A stretch of DNA of 64,000 bases, taken from an uncultured Prevotella sp. Its GTDB lineage: Bacteria; Bacteroidota; Bacteroidia; Bacteroidales; Bacteroidaceae. Positions 8,228 to 17,009 of the stretch are shown here, piece by piece. Position numbers and translations under genes: made by a program. The stretch spans positions 1 to 64,000 of the forward strand of contig UQCW01000008.1 of NCBI GenBank assembly GCA_900539625.1. Reading direction: 5' to 3'. The stretch's first letter is position 1. Every line of letters starts with the position of its first letter. The notes beneath the pieces were generated by a model. The model did not search any database. It saw nothing but the letters and a program-made list of their open reading frames with translations, and was not told the origin of the DNA.

Positions 8228-9397
8228 TTACTTTTTGGTTTCCTTTGAATTGATGATATACACGAATGTCCCGTACTTCAGCTTCACCTTATTCTTCTTG
8301 ATAGCCTTGCCGATGGTATTGCTGGTTTTCTGATAGGCATTCTGCATGGCTTGCATTCCCCATTGCGAGAAACTGCTGCCAGTACCAGATGTGTTCATAT
8401 TCATATTGCCACTCACAGCTCCACTTGCCACGTCTTTGGTTGTCTCTCTGAACTGGCTGCTCGGCACATATAGTCCTTCCAATCCATCGGTGTCATATAG
8501 CGACAAGCTGACTTTCACCAGTTCGTCATCTACCATGATACTGCTGATGCTGCCCTTTACTCGTTGCGAAGCGAAACCGCTCATTGTGGCATATAGGTAT
8601 GAACCTCGTTTCACTACATGCTCATTGATTTCTACATCATCCAACAGTCGCAAGCGCACTCTCGATCCATCCGTTGCCTTCACGTTCTCATCAATGATGG
8701 CTTTTATCAACTTAGGCTCCTGCTCATTTTGGGCAAGGGTATTGAAATAGTCTGATGTAGTACTCACCTTTTTCACCATCTCACTTGGCTTTTCCTCATC
8801 CGATGGTTTGTTCACGGCATTTGGGTCGGTTGAAATCTTCCCCGAAAGCTCCACTGATGCTTGATTGCTTCCATTTGGATTATTCGTTCCATTGATGGCT
8901 GCAGACTCACCATGTTCCGTATTGCCGCCACCTGCACTTGTCTGTCCTCTCAATCGCGCTTCCGCGAGGGCCTTCTCCAACTCCGCCATTGCTTCTTTCT
9001 CACGCGTTTTGGCATCGGCTGCTTCTGCTTGTGCCTTGTTTTTCTCTTGCTCATCAAGCAGGGCGATGTCGTTTTCTGTATATTTTGATTCATATTGTTC
9101 CTGGTTTTCTTCTGGGGTGTCTCGCTCGATGTTGTCCACAGCGGTGTAATCGCCAATCTTCCCCCATGCCTTGGTCATATTCTCATACTTGCCTCCGATA
9201 CCGTCTCCCTTTGTCTTTGCTCCGGGCAGTTCGGGGTTCAAGTATTCTGTGGTTTGCATACTCTTGTCCGTCACTTCGGCTTTTTCAGCATTGAACAAGT
9301 CAAAGATGAAATACGAGGCTCCCAACAATGGAAAGTAGAGTATGGCAGGAAGCATATACTTCGGTTGTCTAAAGTTTATCTTTTCTGTTATCTTCAT
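8228..9397 (-). CDS. traM: Conjugal transfer protein TraM (VirB10-like)
   Basis: Protein of 389 residues. A short cytoplasmic N-terminus is followed by one membrane segment (about 15-31, MLPAILYFPLLGASYFIF), an Ala/Glu-rich coiled coil (about 110-150), a Ser/Asn-rich linker and a C-terminal beta domain (LRLLDDVEINEHVVKRGSYLYA and onwards), as in TraM, the VirB10-like scaffold that spans the envelope. The start overlaps traL by 29 bp; a later start at MLPAIL would remove that overlap but also the cytoplasmic tail. Confidence 0.85.
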   Translation of the reverse strand: MKITEKINFRQPKYMLPAILYFPLLGASYFIFDLFNAEKAEVTDKSMQTTEYLNPELPGAKTKGDGIGGKYENMTKAWGKIGDYTAVDNIERDTPEENQEQYESKYTENDIALLDEQEKNKAQAEAADAKTREKEAMAELEKALAEARLRGQTSAGGGNTEHGESAAINGTNNPNGSNQASVELSGKISTDPNAVNKPSDEEKPSEMVKKVSTTSDYFNTLAQNEQEPKLIKAIIDENVKATDGSRVRLRLLDDVEINEHVVKRGSYLYATMSGFASQRVKGSISSIMVDDELVKVSLSLYDTDGLEGLYVPSSQFRETTKDVASGAVSGNMNMNTSGTGSSFSQWGMQAMQNAYQKTSNTIGKAIKKNKVKLKYGTFVYIINSKETKK

Positions 9398-9779
9398 TGC
9401 CTTGTCTGTTTATTGGTTCTACTTCTTGTTCACGCTCCCTGTCCACCTTTTCTTTATGATGTTCCAACGCTTTGTGTCGTTCTCTCAGGAGACTGTCTTG
9501 CATTTCTGTCGCTGTCCGTTGATTGGGCTTGTGATTGTACACTACTGCCAGTCGATAGATGTTCCATGCAAAACTGCCTACCACAAATCCGAACACTATT
9601 ACCAGAAAGGCTGTTCGGTGTCTGTCTGCAAATCGCTGTATGCTTGCTGCAAACTTGTCTATATGCAGCGTCTCCGCAAACTTACGTCCAGCCTTCACTT
9701 CTCGCTCATATCGCTCTTTATATTTCGGATCGTCCCTGTCGGGCATTTTCTCCCCGAATATCATTCGCTTGATGTTCAT
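9369..9779 (-). CDS. traL: Conjugal transfer protein TraL-like (DUF3989)
   Basis: Protein of 136 residues. A basic N-terminus is followed by a single membrane segment (about 71-90, TAFLVIVFGFVVGSFAWNIY) and a strongly charged C-terminal tail. Size, topology and position between traK and traM match TraL/DUF3989 proteins of Bacteroides conjugative transposons. The exact role is unknown; it is presumed to be an inner-membrane component. Confidence 0.65.
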   Translation of the reverse strand: MNIKRMIFGEKMPDRDDPKYKERYEREVKAGRKFAETLHIDKFAASIQRFADRHRTAFLVIVFGFVVGSFAWNIYRLAVVYNHKPNQRTATEMQDSLLRERHKALEHHKEKVDREREQEVEPINRQGNEDNRKDKL

Positions 9780-9800
9780 TATCGTATGTCATTTCTTAGT

Positions 9801-10415
9801 CTAATACGTACTCTTTGTCTTCTGCTCAATATCCTTATTCAACAGCGTTCTCCAGTTTGTTATCAATAGTCCATGTGGATTATTGTCCGTTCTCGGCACT
9901 CGCTTCAATTGTCCTGCTGTCACCAGTTCTCGTGTCAGGATATTGCTGCGTCGCTCAATGCGCTGACGTCCATAATAGGTGAACTCCATATTCTCCTTGT
10001 TGAACTTGATGCTGTCACAGAATATCGAAATCACGGCACTTGTACCTAAGATGTTCGAATAGAAACCTTTCTCTTTCAATGTGTTGTACTGCGCCAATCC
10101 TGTCTCGTCCACCAGATACATGGCTTTCTCCATCGTGTATTTGATGTATTTGTCGTCAGGTGCCAGTGTAAAGAAGTAGTGATGAAACATCTCTACATGA
10201 CTCTTGGCTTCCACATCAAGGGTCTCATCCATCGTTGTACGGTTCACCAATATGGGTACATTGCCATCCAGTACATACACTTTCTGCTGGGCATCTGTCA
10301 CCATACATCTTGCTGTCCATACACTCGACACGCTGATGATGATACAACCAATCAAGAAGGCGGTACAGACAATGCCCACCAACTTGATTTTGTTTTCTAA
10401 ATTCTTGATTACCAT
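9801..10415 (-). CDS. traK: Conjugal transfer protein TraK (VirB8-like)
   Basis: Protein of 204 residues. A short cytoplasmic start (MVIKNLENKIK) is followed by a membrane segment (about 12-34, LVGIVCTAFLIGCIIISVSSVW) and a periplasmic domain with the SHVEMFHHYFFTLAPDDKYI motif typical of TraK of Bacteroides elements, the VirB8 counterpart at the inner-membrane assembly platform. It lies between a small hypothetical gene and traL. Confidence 0.85.
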   Translation of the reverse strand: MVIKNLENKIKLVGIVCTAFLIGCIIISVSSVWTARCMVTDAQQKVYVLDGNVPILVNRTTMDETLDVEAKSHVEMFHHYFFTLAPDDKYIKYTMEKAMYLVDETGLAQYNTLKEKGFYSNILGTSAVISIFCDSIKFNKENMEFTYYGRQRIERRSNILTRELVTAGQLKRVPRTDNNPHGLLITNWRTLLNKDIEQKTKSTY

Positions 10416-10418
10416 AGC

Positions 10419-10826
10419 TTACTTCTTGCTTTTCTTCTGCAACTGCATATACTCTCTGTACAGCATCGGCATAATCTCCAGTCGCAGTTCTTCCACCAAA
10501 TTTTCATAGCAGCAGTTGAACACCTTGATGTAGATGCCCTGCATGGCAATCTCATACCAAACCCACCACAGTTCCTTCTCACGCTTGCGTCTGTTCTTGC
10601 AGAGCTTCGCCTTGTGCAATCGGCTGCTCAGGTATTCCACCATCGGCACTACATACTCATCCTCCTCGTCAAACCCTTCGTCCATCTCCTCAAACATCGG
10701 ATCAATGGGATGTCGTTTGTTCAACAGCACGTTGTTCATTCGCTTGTTAGCAAATGCCACAAACTGCTCGTTTTCAAGCCACTTCTCAATCTTCAGTTCC
10801 AACTCTGTCATCTTGTTATTTTCCAT
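10419..10826 (-). CDS. Tra-operon hypothetical protein
   Basis: Protein of 135 residues, not recognised. It is highly charged, has an acidic centre (FEEMDEGFDEEDEY) and a basic segment (KLCKNRRKREKELWWVWYE), and no signal peptide or membrane span, so is likely cytoplasmic. It sits 3 bp before traK and 35 bp after traJ in the same operon and is presumed to be a conjugation accessory. Confidence 0.6.
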   Translation of the reverse strand: MENNKMTELELKIEKWLENEQFVAFANKRMNNVLLNKRHPIDPMFEEMDEGFDEEDEYVVPMVEYLSSRLHKAKLCKNRRKREKELWWVWYEIAMQGIYIKVFNCCYENLVEELRLEIMPMLYREYMQLQKKSKK

Positions 10827-10860
10827 AATTCGTTTTCTTTATTGTTTTATGTCGTTGTTT

Positions 10861-11994
10861 TTACATTATCTTGCTCATTGCTCCAGATGCCGTCATCTTA
10901 GCCTGCTGAGCCACGCCTTCACCAAAATTTCGCGTTGAAAATGCGGTGTCTCCTTCCGGTATCATCCAAGCAGCCAAGTCAGGAACGAGGTTAAGGCATT
11001 TCAAAGCCACTATACTTGCTGCCATCAGATAACCTGCTGAGAAGAACGCATTTTGTAGATAGGCTGCCATTGTCTGTTCACTGGCTGTGATGGCTGTAAG
11101 GTTCTCCACTTGTATGGACAGAACGATGTCAAACAGCAGCAATACATAGAATCCGACGAAGTACAGCATAGCTCCGTAGAAATGCACGGTCAGATAGCGT
11201 GTAAGCCATTTTGCCCAAGCTCCTTCCCATTTCGAAAGCAGGGAAAATGCCCATTGTATCGGTCCGAAAATCGTGAGCATTCCCAGCAAGATTTGTTGGC
11301 AGTATATCGTTGCCCACCAACCGATTCTGAACACTATCAATGCTATCAACATCACCAGTTTGTCGATACCTACCACAGCTCCTGCTGTCAGTGAGGTGAA
11401 CCATAGCTTGGATGCGTCGGTTTCCATGTTCGTCACTTCGTCCACTCCTGCATTTTCCATTGTCGCTTCTATCAGGTTGGGGTCCGAGGTTCCTTTGTGC
11501 GCCACGTCTGCCTGGGCTTGGATATGGGTGTACATCGTGTCTCGTACATAGACGAGCTGCTGCACTTCTTCAAACTTGTCACTGATTTGTGTCGCCTCCG
11601 AACTGTATAGGTCGTGGGTGTAACTGCCGATACAGTTGGGTATATAGGATAGAAAATCCAATACGCACCAACTGCTGCCGCTATTTGTCATGTTTGTATC
11701 TGCCGGTGGATACCACCAACAGAGTATCACTGAAATGACCAATGGTTTGAAGAGTTTCATCACATCCAATGGCTCATGCTTCACCATCATCTTGTACGCC
11801 ATACTTGCCGCTACGATGATTGAGAACAGCGCAGCCAATGCCATACTCATTTGCAGAATCCACCAAAACGGCCCTTGTGAGCCTGTGAATGTGGCATCAC
11901 ACAGGAACTCGTTGGTCTGGAATATCACGTCATCTATATCTTCTTCAAGGAGATTGATGCCGAAGTCGGATAATATATTACTGTTGTCTGCCAT
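10861..11994 (-). CDS. traJ: Conjugal transfer protein TraJ (VirB6/TrbL-like)
   Basis: Polytopic inner-membrane protein of 377 residues with about six hydrophobic segments, e.g. MALAALFSIIVAASMAY, VVGIDKLVMLIALIVFRIGWW and AMLYFVGFYVLLLFDIVL, and the GPIQWAFSLLSKWEGAWAKW stretch diagnostic for TraJ of Bacteroides conjugative transposons. VirB6-like proteins form the DNA path through the inner membrane. It ends MTASGAMSKIM. It follows an inserted antirepressor-like gene by 7 bp. Confidence 0.88.
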   Translation of the reverse strand: MADNSNILSDFGINLLEEDIDDVIFQTNEFLCDATFTGSQGPFWWILQMSMALAALFSIIVAASMAYKMMVKHEPLDVMKLFKPLVISVILCWWYPPADTNMTNSGSSWCVLDFLSYIPNCIGSYTHDLYSSEATQISDKFEEVQQLVYVRDTMYTHIQAQADVAHKGTSDPNLIEATMENAGVDEVTNMETDASKLWFTSLTAGAVVGIDKLVMLIALIVFRIGWWATIYCQQILLGMLTIFGPIQWAFSLLSKWEGAWAKWLTRYLTVHFYGAMLYFVGFYVLLLFDIVLSIQVENLTAITASEQTMAAYLQNAFFSAGYLMAASIVALKCLNLVPDLAAWMIPEGDTAFSTRNFGEGVAQQAKMTASGAMSKIM

Positions 11995-12001
11995 ATGCGT
12001 T

Positions 12002-12850
12002 TTACTCTAAATCGTTGCAATTTCTTGTCTCGTTTGGGGCGTTTTTGTCCCTCGCTGCCTTTTTCGCCCATTCCATTTTGGGCAAGATGCCCTCTTTCTT
12101 CAGTATGTCATAGAGAAACAGCCGTCCTTTCTGTGTCCACTTGGTGTTAAGTGTGGTACATGGCACTCCTTCGTTGGTCATAAAATGGATGGTCTCGCTG
12201 CTCACATAACATTTGTCCTTATATTCGGCATACAATATCCATTGCTCACCAACCTTGTATTGGATGCGTAGTCCGTGCAGTAATTTGTTCATTCGTTGTC
12301 CTGACATACCATAGTCCTGCGCTATTTGGGTGATGGTCATGGTACTGGTGGATGATAATATCAAGTCCAGATAACTCACTTTCTTCTCCATTTCTCCGAT
12401 GATTTGTTTCTGTGCCTCGCATTGCTGTTCCGCTTCCAATCGCTTCGCCTTTTCCTCTTTCAACGTCGTTGCCAACTGTATCAAAAAGTCGGGCTCTGTG
12501 ATGGCTCGCTCCAATGTGTCTTTGGTCATATACGCCCCATGCTTGCGGATGGTAGGCAACACTTCTGATGTCACCCATTTGCGGAATCGTTTTGCTTCCG
12601 GCTTTCTGCTGTCAAGGATTACATCATACAGTCCATCCTCTGTAACGAAGTTAACCATCTGAATACCACCGCTTGTTAAAAGGGGTTCGGTTGAAACGAC
12701 CCCCTTTTCAAGTCGCTCTCTCACATTACCTTGACGCAAACCCAACATCTTGCATACATCGCCCAAACAGAACAATGGCGCATCAGGTGTTCCCTTAATG
12801 CGTATCGTACCTAACTCTTCATTGTTGAAAATCTGAATATTATTATCCAT
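12002..12850 (-). CDS. BRO-N / KilA-C type antirepressor-like protein
   Basis: Protein of 282 residues. The N-terminus (FNNEELGTIRI, then LFCLGDVCKMLGLRQGNVRERL, EDGLYDVILDSRKPEAKRFRKW, EVLPTIRKHGAYM) is a classic BRO-N DNA-binding domain of phage antirepressors. A coiled linker and a C-terminal ANT/KilA-C-like domain follow (MTITQIAQDYGMSGQRMNKLL, then TKWTQKGRLFLYDILKKEGILP). Such proteins relieve repression in phages. Its place inside a tra operon, between an exported-protein gene and traJ, is unusual and suggests either a regulator of the element or an acquired gene. Confidence 0.85.
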   Translation of the reverse strand: MDNNIQIFNNEELGTIRIKGTPDAPLFCLGDVCKMLGLRQGNVRERLEKGVVSTEPLLTSGGIQMVNFVTEDGLYDVILDSRKPEAKRFRKWVTSEVLPTIRKHGAYMTKDTLERAITEPDFLIQLATTLKEEKAKRLEAEQQCEAQKQIIGEMEKKVSYLDLILSSTSTMTITQIAQDYGMSGQRMNKLLHGLRIQYKVGEQWILYAEYKDKCYVSSETIHFMTNEGVPCTTLNTKWTQKGRLFLYDILKKEGILPKMEWAKKAARDKNAPNETRNCNDLE

Positions 12851-12889
12851 GTCGTATTTTATTTTATCGTATCTCTAATGGCTTAGTCC

Positions 12890-12918
12890 CTCCTAAGAAG
12901 GCTCAGAAAGGCTTACCC
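12890..12918. repeat. Intercistronic repeat, copy 2
   Basis: On the minus strand GGGTAAGCCTTTCTGAGCC continues to TTCTTAGGAGGGACTAAGCC. It lies after the stop of the 12931-13653 gene and before the antirepressor gene. Confidence 0.6.
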
Positions 12919-12930
12919 TATAAAAGGCAT

Positions 12931-13653
12931 TTATCTTTTTACTGCCTCGTTCCATCTGCTCTTTGCCTCGCTCACGATATTTTCTTTATGCAACGTTCTT
13001 TCATGTGTTGCCGTAAGCAAGGTGTTGGTGCGTGATGCACTATGCAGTCGCACAAGGTAGCGCAACAGTGTTTCGTTCTGCCTTACCACATCATCATAGA
13101 TGCGTAGGTATTCTTTCTTTCGCTGTGCATTGGGCATATAGGCATCTTTTGTGGCATTGATGGCGCAGTTGTACATATTGTAATACTCTGTCCAGCGTAG
13201 CTTTTCATTGATTGTGCCACCAACGAACATTATACGGTCTATGTTCTGTTTGAACCTTGCCATTGCTGCTTCTATCTTATTGCCTTCGGCTGTCCACGCC
13301 AAGTCTATCTGTCTGTCTGCCACATTCAATGCTTCTATCGCAGCTCTACTTGTCAGTGTGGAGTCTATATTCTCCGAATATGCCACCTGATTATAGGCGT
13401 TCAAACCTGCTACAGTACGATAGGTCAGCTTATTCTTTCTTGCTGCCGACTTTTTGTAGTTCTTGTGAAATGTCCAGTAGTATAGTTCTGGAGTCAGCGA
13501 ACCTCCTCCAGTTTCCATCACCATTATCTGGTTCTTCTTCGCTGGGTCGTGATTATATGTCACGCCCTGGGCGTATGCTATATTGGTAGCCAAAAGTCCA
13601 ATTCCAACAATAGCAGTAATTCTTCTTATTTGCCTTATCTGTCCCATTTGCAT
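12931..13653 (-). CDS. Tra-operon exported protein (DUF5045-like)
   Basis: Protein of 240 residues with a signal peptide (about 1-29, ending IAYAQ). The mature part has GVTYNHDPAKKNQIMVMETGGGSLTPELYYWTFHK, a segment I associate with DUF5045 conjugal proteins, followed by predominantly helical sequence. Probably periplasmic. It follows 13666-14391 by 12 bp. The family name is from recall, not a search. Confidence 0.55.
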   Translation of the reverse strand: MQMGQIRQIRRITAIVGIGLLATNIAYAQGVTYNHDPAKKNQIMVMETGGGSLTPELYYWTFHKNYKKSAARKNKLTYRTVAGLNAYNQVAYSENIDSTLTSRAAIEALNVADRQIDLAWTAEGNKIEAAMARFKQNIDRIMFVGGTINEKLRWTEYYNMYNCAINATKDAYMPNAQRKKEYLRIYDDVVRQNETLLRYLVRLHSASRTNTLLTATHERTLHKENIVSEAKSRWNEAVKR

Positions 13654-13665
13654 TTGCTATTTATT

Positions 13666-14391
13666 TTATTCTTTACCCAGTTTCCCTGCCTTTCGCCACC
13701 GTCCAAACGCATCATCCAATATCTCAGCCTTTGTCTTTGTCCGATACACTTTCTCTTTCCAATATCCCATGCGCACCTGCACATACCGCCAAGTCTCAAT
13801 ATAGGCTCTGTTCAAATGCCTCTCGATATTGTCCAACGAATTGTTGACTGCTTCCAATACCATTATCAAGTCTGAGGTGGAACAAGCAGCCGCTCCTGTA
13901 GCATACAGCACCAGATCGTTCACACTCTTGTATAGCTGTTCTCCATCTGCTGCTATTTGCTTGATGGCTTTAGCATTGATGGATAATAGCATGGTGTCAG
14001 CAAGGGCTATATGTTTGCGCTTCACCACTTTTCTGTTGAAGTCTTCTAATAACCGCTTGTAGTCGCTAATCCGTTCACTCACATTCTCGTAGGTGCTTTT
14101 TACGTTCAGCACGGTGCGCAACGACTGGTACATCATGTCTATCACATCAAACGCTCTGGTGTATTTGTCCAATTCCACATTCAGTGTCTTGTATTCACCT
14201 GTCTCTTTCTGGCTATAGTCGTGCAGTAATTGGTTGCTGTATTCCAATGTACTTCGTGCCAAGAGCAGACTACGCTGTTTCTTGTGGTCATTGATATAGG
14301 CTTCCACACTCGACACGTCAAAGCCCCATTGGGCTCTTGCTGCATTGGGTAACAGTGTCAATAGCATTACTATCATCAAAGTCGTCCTCAT
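13666..14391 (-). CDS. Tra-operon exported helical protein (TraI-like)
   Basis: About 241 residues from the ATG at 14391, chosen because it overlaps the upstream stop (ATGA) and starts directly at a signal peptide (MRTTLMIVMLLTLLPNAARAQ). The mature part is long-helical with no Cys cluster: VEAYINDHKKQRSLLLARSTLEYSNQLLHDY and so on. It resembles the DUF4141/TraI class of periplasmic T4SS proteins, VirB5-like by size and position, but this is weak. Confidence 0.5.
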   Translation of the reverse strand: MRTTLMIVMLLTLLPNAARAQWGFDVSSVEAYINDHKKQRSLLLARSTLEYSNQLLHDYSQKETGEYKTLNVELDKYTRAFDVIDMMYQSLRTVLNVKSTYENVSERISDYKRLLEDFNRKVVKRKHIALADTMLLSINAKAIKQIAADGEQLYKSVNDLVLYATGAAACSTSDLIMVLEAVNNSLDNIERHLNRAYIETWRYVQVRMGYWKEKVYRTKTKAEILDDAFGRWRKAGKLGKE

Positions 14392-16904
14392 CCACTTGCC
14401 TCCTTTCTGCCTCTGGCTCCATTGATCCATCGCTCATAGCATTCTTCCAATATGGTCTGTCTGCGTCCCATGTTATCGTCTATCTCTGGCAATGCACTTT
14501 TTAGTACATCTATGATGCTCCGCTTGTAGTGCATCATCTTTTCCAGTGATACCAAGTCAGCGTAAATCTTTGTGATACGGCTGTCCACTTCTCGTGCTAT
14601 CTCCAGTCGGTCACTCGACCACAACAGATGTTTCACATCGCTGTTGGTTTGCTCTTCCATCGGGTCACTCTTGGCATATTCGGTAGTTATCTTGCACGAT
14701 GGATATTCCCTTGCTATCTCGGATATTCGGCGGTTTACTTCGTCGGCTTTTTCTTGCTCTGACTTGCTTCTGGCAAGCGTCATCACGTCTACCACACTGG
14801 TATTGGTGTATTCCGATGTCAAGTCCCATGCTATCTGCATGATGGCACGGTGTACCTTTACACCAAGTACAATCTTGGGCTTTCTCGCTATCGACAATGT
14901 TGCTTTGAAGGTAACGATGCCGTTGATGTTTGGGACGGTTGCTTTACGTGTATACACGTAGCCATTCCACCCTCCTTTGTCCTGCCAAGTGAGGTTATAG
15001 GCTGTCTTGCAATCGTTCATGATGGCTGGAATATGATAGTAGTCATCGGTTGCCACGTCATTGTCCTTGTTTGCTTCTTCCTTGGCTTTTGCTATTTCTT
15101 GCTGCTTTTGTCGCCATGTCGCCAACTCCACATTCAGTTTGTCTATCTGGTCTTTGTTGGCATTGTATTGTTGGCGATAGACGGCAGCATCTTCTACGCT
15201 GGAATTGGCTATCTTGCGAAGTAACTCCTTGTTTTCTGCTTCCAACTGTCCTATCTGCACCTGAAGCACAGCCACTTTGCTGTCGGCTTCTTGCTGCATT
15301 CTGTCAAACTCCGACAAATCCAAATTGCCTTCCGTTACAGTTGTCCTCATTACACATTCCTTGCTGTGTGCATTGAGCGACTTGCCACATTCGCTACATT
15401 TGTATTGCGTTGTTCCTTGTCCCAAGGTCACACCGTCTGAGCATGTCACGCTGATGGTTACACTCTCGCATCCTTTCAGCTTGGCTGCATCGGTTGCCTG
15501 ATAGTAGTTGCGTGTGTCGCTACCTATATAATAGGTGTAGCCTTCTTCATTGTCGTTCAGTTCCGACAGACGTGCTTGCAGTTGCGCCTTGAAGGTGTTT
15601 AAGTCCATTGAATAGGAGTCAAACACGTCCTCATAGACAGTTTCTTCTCTGTTCCAACTTTTTGTAACCGTGATGTGATAAGCGAATGCCTTTTGCTTCT
15701 GCTTTTTCTTTTTACTGATGATATAGCTGCTTAACCTATAGCTTATATTATAGTTATATCCGTCATTCAGATTGTTCAGCTGCTGCACCTTGGCTCGTGA
15801 CCATCCGGCATGGTTCTCAGAGTTTTGCAGAATGGCTTCTCTCTGATTTCCGTCTGGATAGAAGTCGGGATCTTTGGTACTTATCCTATACCAGTGGTCG
15901 CCTTTCAATATACTGTTGTTGTCCGTCGGTGGATTATACTCCACAATGGTTTCGGATCCTCTGTCCCTACGGTAGATATACCAGCGCTGGGTGTAGTACT
16001 GTCCATTTGCTTCACTCATATAGTCGGTTATCCACGACGTGAGATTGTAGTCGGCTATATTGAACAATCCTGCTACATTGTCTTTACCGCCTACCATACC
16101 CAATAAGGTGTTGCCCACATCTTTGTCAAATTGCTCAAACAGGTCGTTATAGCTATTGTATATGTCTATGACCTTGCTCACCTTGCCGTTAAACACTTCT
16201 TTGAACGCACTTTTCTGCAACAGTGCGTCACCGATATTGGTCATGCCTGATGTGGCAAGTCCCACTCCCATATTGTATAGGTTGTCAATGTCTGCCGTCA
16301 GATTGTCCACCGTGAAGTTTCCCGGTACTTTCGCCAAATCATTCAGCATTCCTTTCCAGTCTACATTGCCAATGTCCGACAGTTTCAGTATGGCTGCTAT
16401 CTCTTTGTTGATTTCCAAAAACTGTATGTCTGCAAATGTCAAAGTAGAGTTGGTGACGACACTTTCAAACTGCATACACAGATTCTTGGTGTCATCGCAT
16501 ACCTTTACCAGATAACTTCCCCAATACAAAGCGGTCTGAGGAGAGTGGAGCATCATCTTCGAGACTGTCCATATCTTTGGCATTATCTTATGACTCACCA
16601 TATTGTAGATGCGCTTGTAATAGTAGTTCTCCGTACTGCTGTTCCACAATCCCAAATCGGTCATTGCCTTGCGTTCCAAAAACTTACTGGCGAAAATCCC
16701 TGCTGCTGCCAACTCTGCTGCATTGTAGTGCTTCAAGATTGCACCTACCTGCTCGCTGTAATAGCCTTCTGCCACGGCTTCCGCTCCGAAAGTTGTAGCC
16801 ATTGCTGCCACTGTTTCCTTGTCGTAGTTCATGCTGTGAAACTGTGCACAGACTTTATTGGTCCATACACAGATTGTCAGCATGATGATTAGGAGTCGTT
16901 TCAT
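14388..16904 (-). CDS. Large exported tra-operon protein, unknown function
   Basis: Protein of 838 residues with a signal peptide (about 1-20, ending NKVCAQ). Regions: a hydrophobic/Ala-rich first third; tyrosine-rich central sequence (YYTQRWYIYRRDRGSETIVEYNPP); a CxxC-type pair with downstream Cys (YKCSECGKSLNAHSKECVM) suggesting metal or disulfide; a coiled coil around 540-610; and a YIYTRK-like region before a helical C-terminus. It lies between VirB4-like TraG and a TraI-like gene, so is probably a periplasmic or surface component. I do not recognise a named family. Confidence 0.7.
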   Translation of the reverse strand: MKRLLIIMLTICVWTNKVCAQFHSMNYDKETVAAMATTFGAEAVAEGYYSEQVGAILKHYNAAELAAAGIFASKFLERKAMTDLGLWNSSTENYYYKRIYNMVSHKIMPKIWTVSKMMLHSPQTALYWGSYLVKVCDDTKNLCMQFESVVTNSTLTFADIQFLEINKEIAAILKLSDIGNVDWKGMLNDLAKVPGNFTVDNLTADIDNLYNMGVGLATSGMTNIGDALLQKSAFKEVFNGKVSKVIDIYNSYNDLFEQFDKDVGNTLLGMVGGKDNVAGLFNIADYNLTSWITDYMSEANGQYYTQRWYIYRRDRGSETIVEYNPPTDNNSILKGDHWYRISTKDPDFYPDGNQREAILQNSENHAGWSRAKVQQLNNLNDGYNYNISYRLSSYIISKKKKQKQKAFAYHITVTKSWNREETVYEDVFDSYSMDLNTFKAQLQARLSELNDNEEGYTYYIGSDTRNYYQATDAAKLKGCESVTISVTCSDGVTLGQGTTQYKCSECGKSLNAHSKECVMRTTVTEGNLDLSEFDRMQQEADSKVAVLQVQIGQLEAENKELLRKIANSSVEDAAVYRQQYNANKDQIDKLNVELATWRQKQQEIAKAKEEANKDNDVATDDYYHIPAIMNDCKTAYNLTWQDKGGWNGYVYTRKATVPNINGIVTFKATLSIARKPKIVLGVKVHRAIMQIAWDLTSEYTNTSVVDVMTLARSKSEQEKADEVNRRISEIAREYPSCKITTEYAKSDPMEEQTNSDVKHLLWSSDRLEIAREVDSRITKIYADLVSLEKMMHYKRSIIDVLKSALPEIDDNMGRRQTILEECYERWINGARGRKEASG

Positions 16905-16980
16905 TCGTTGCTATTGTTTTGTTTATAATTACACTGACATGTCAGCGTCTTTGTTTTGCCTATTCATTACCCCAGAAATG

Positions 16981-17009
16981 CATAAGAAGGCTTAGAAAGG
17001 CTTACCCTT
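16981..17009. repeat. Intercistronic repeat, copy 3
   Basis: On the minus strand GGGTAAGCCTTTCTAAGCC continues TTCTTATGC and overlaps the last codons and stop of traG. It is nearly identical to copy 2 over 24 bases. Confidence 0.6.
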
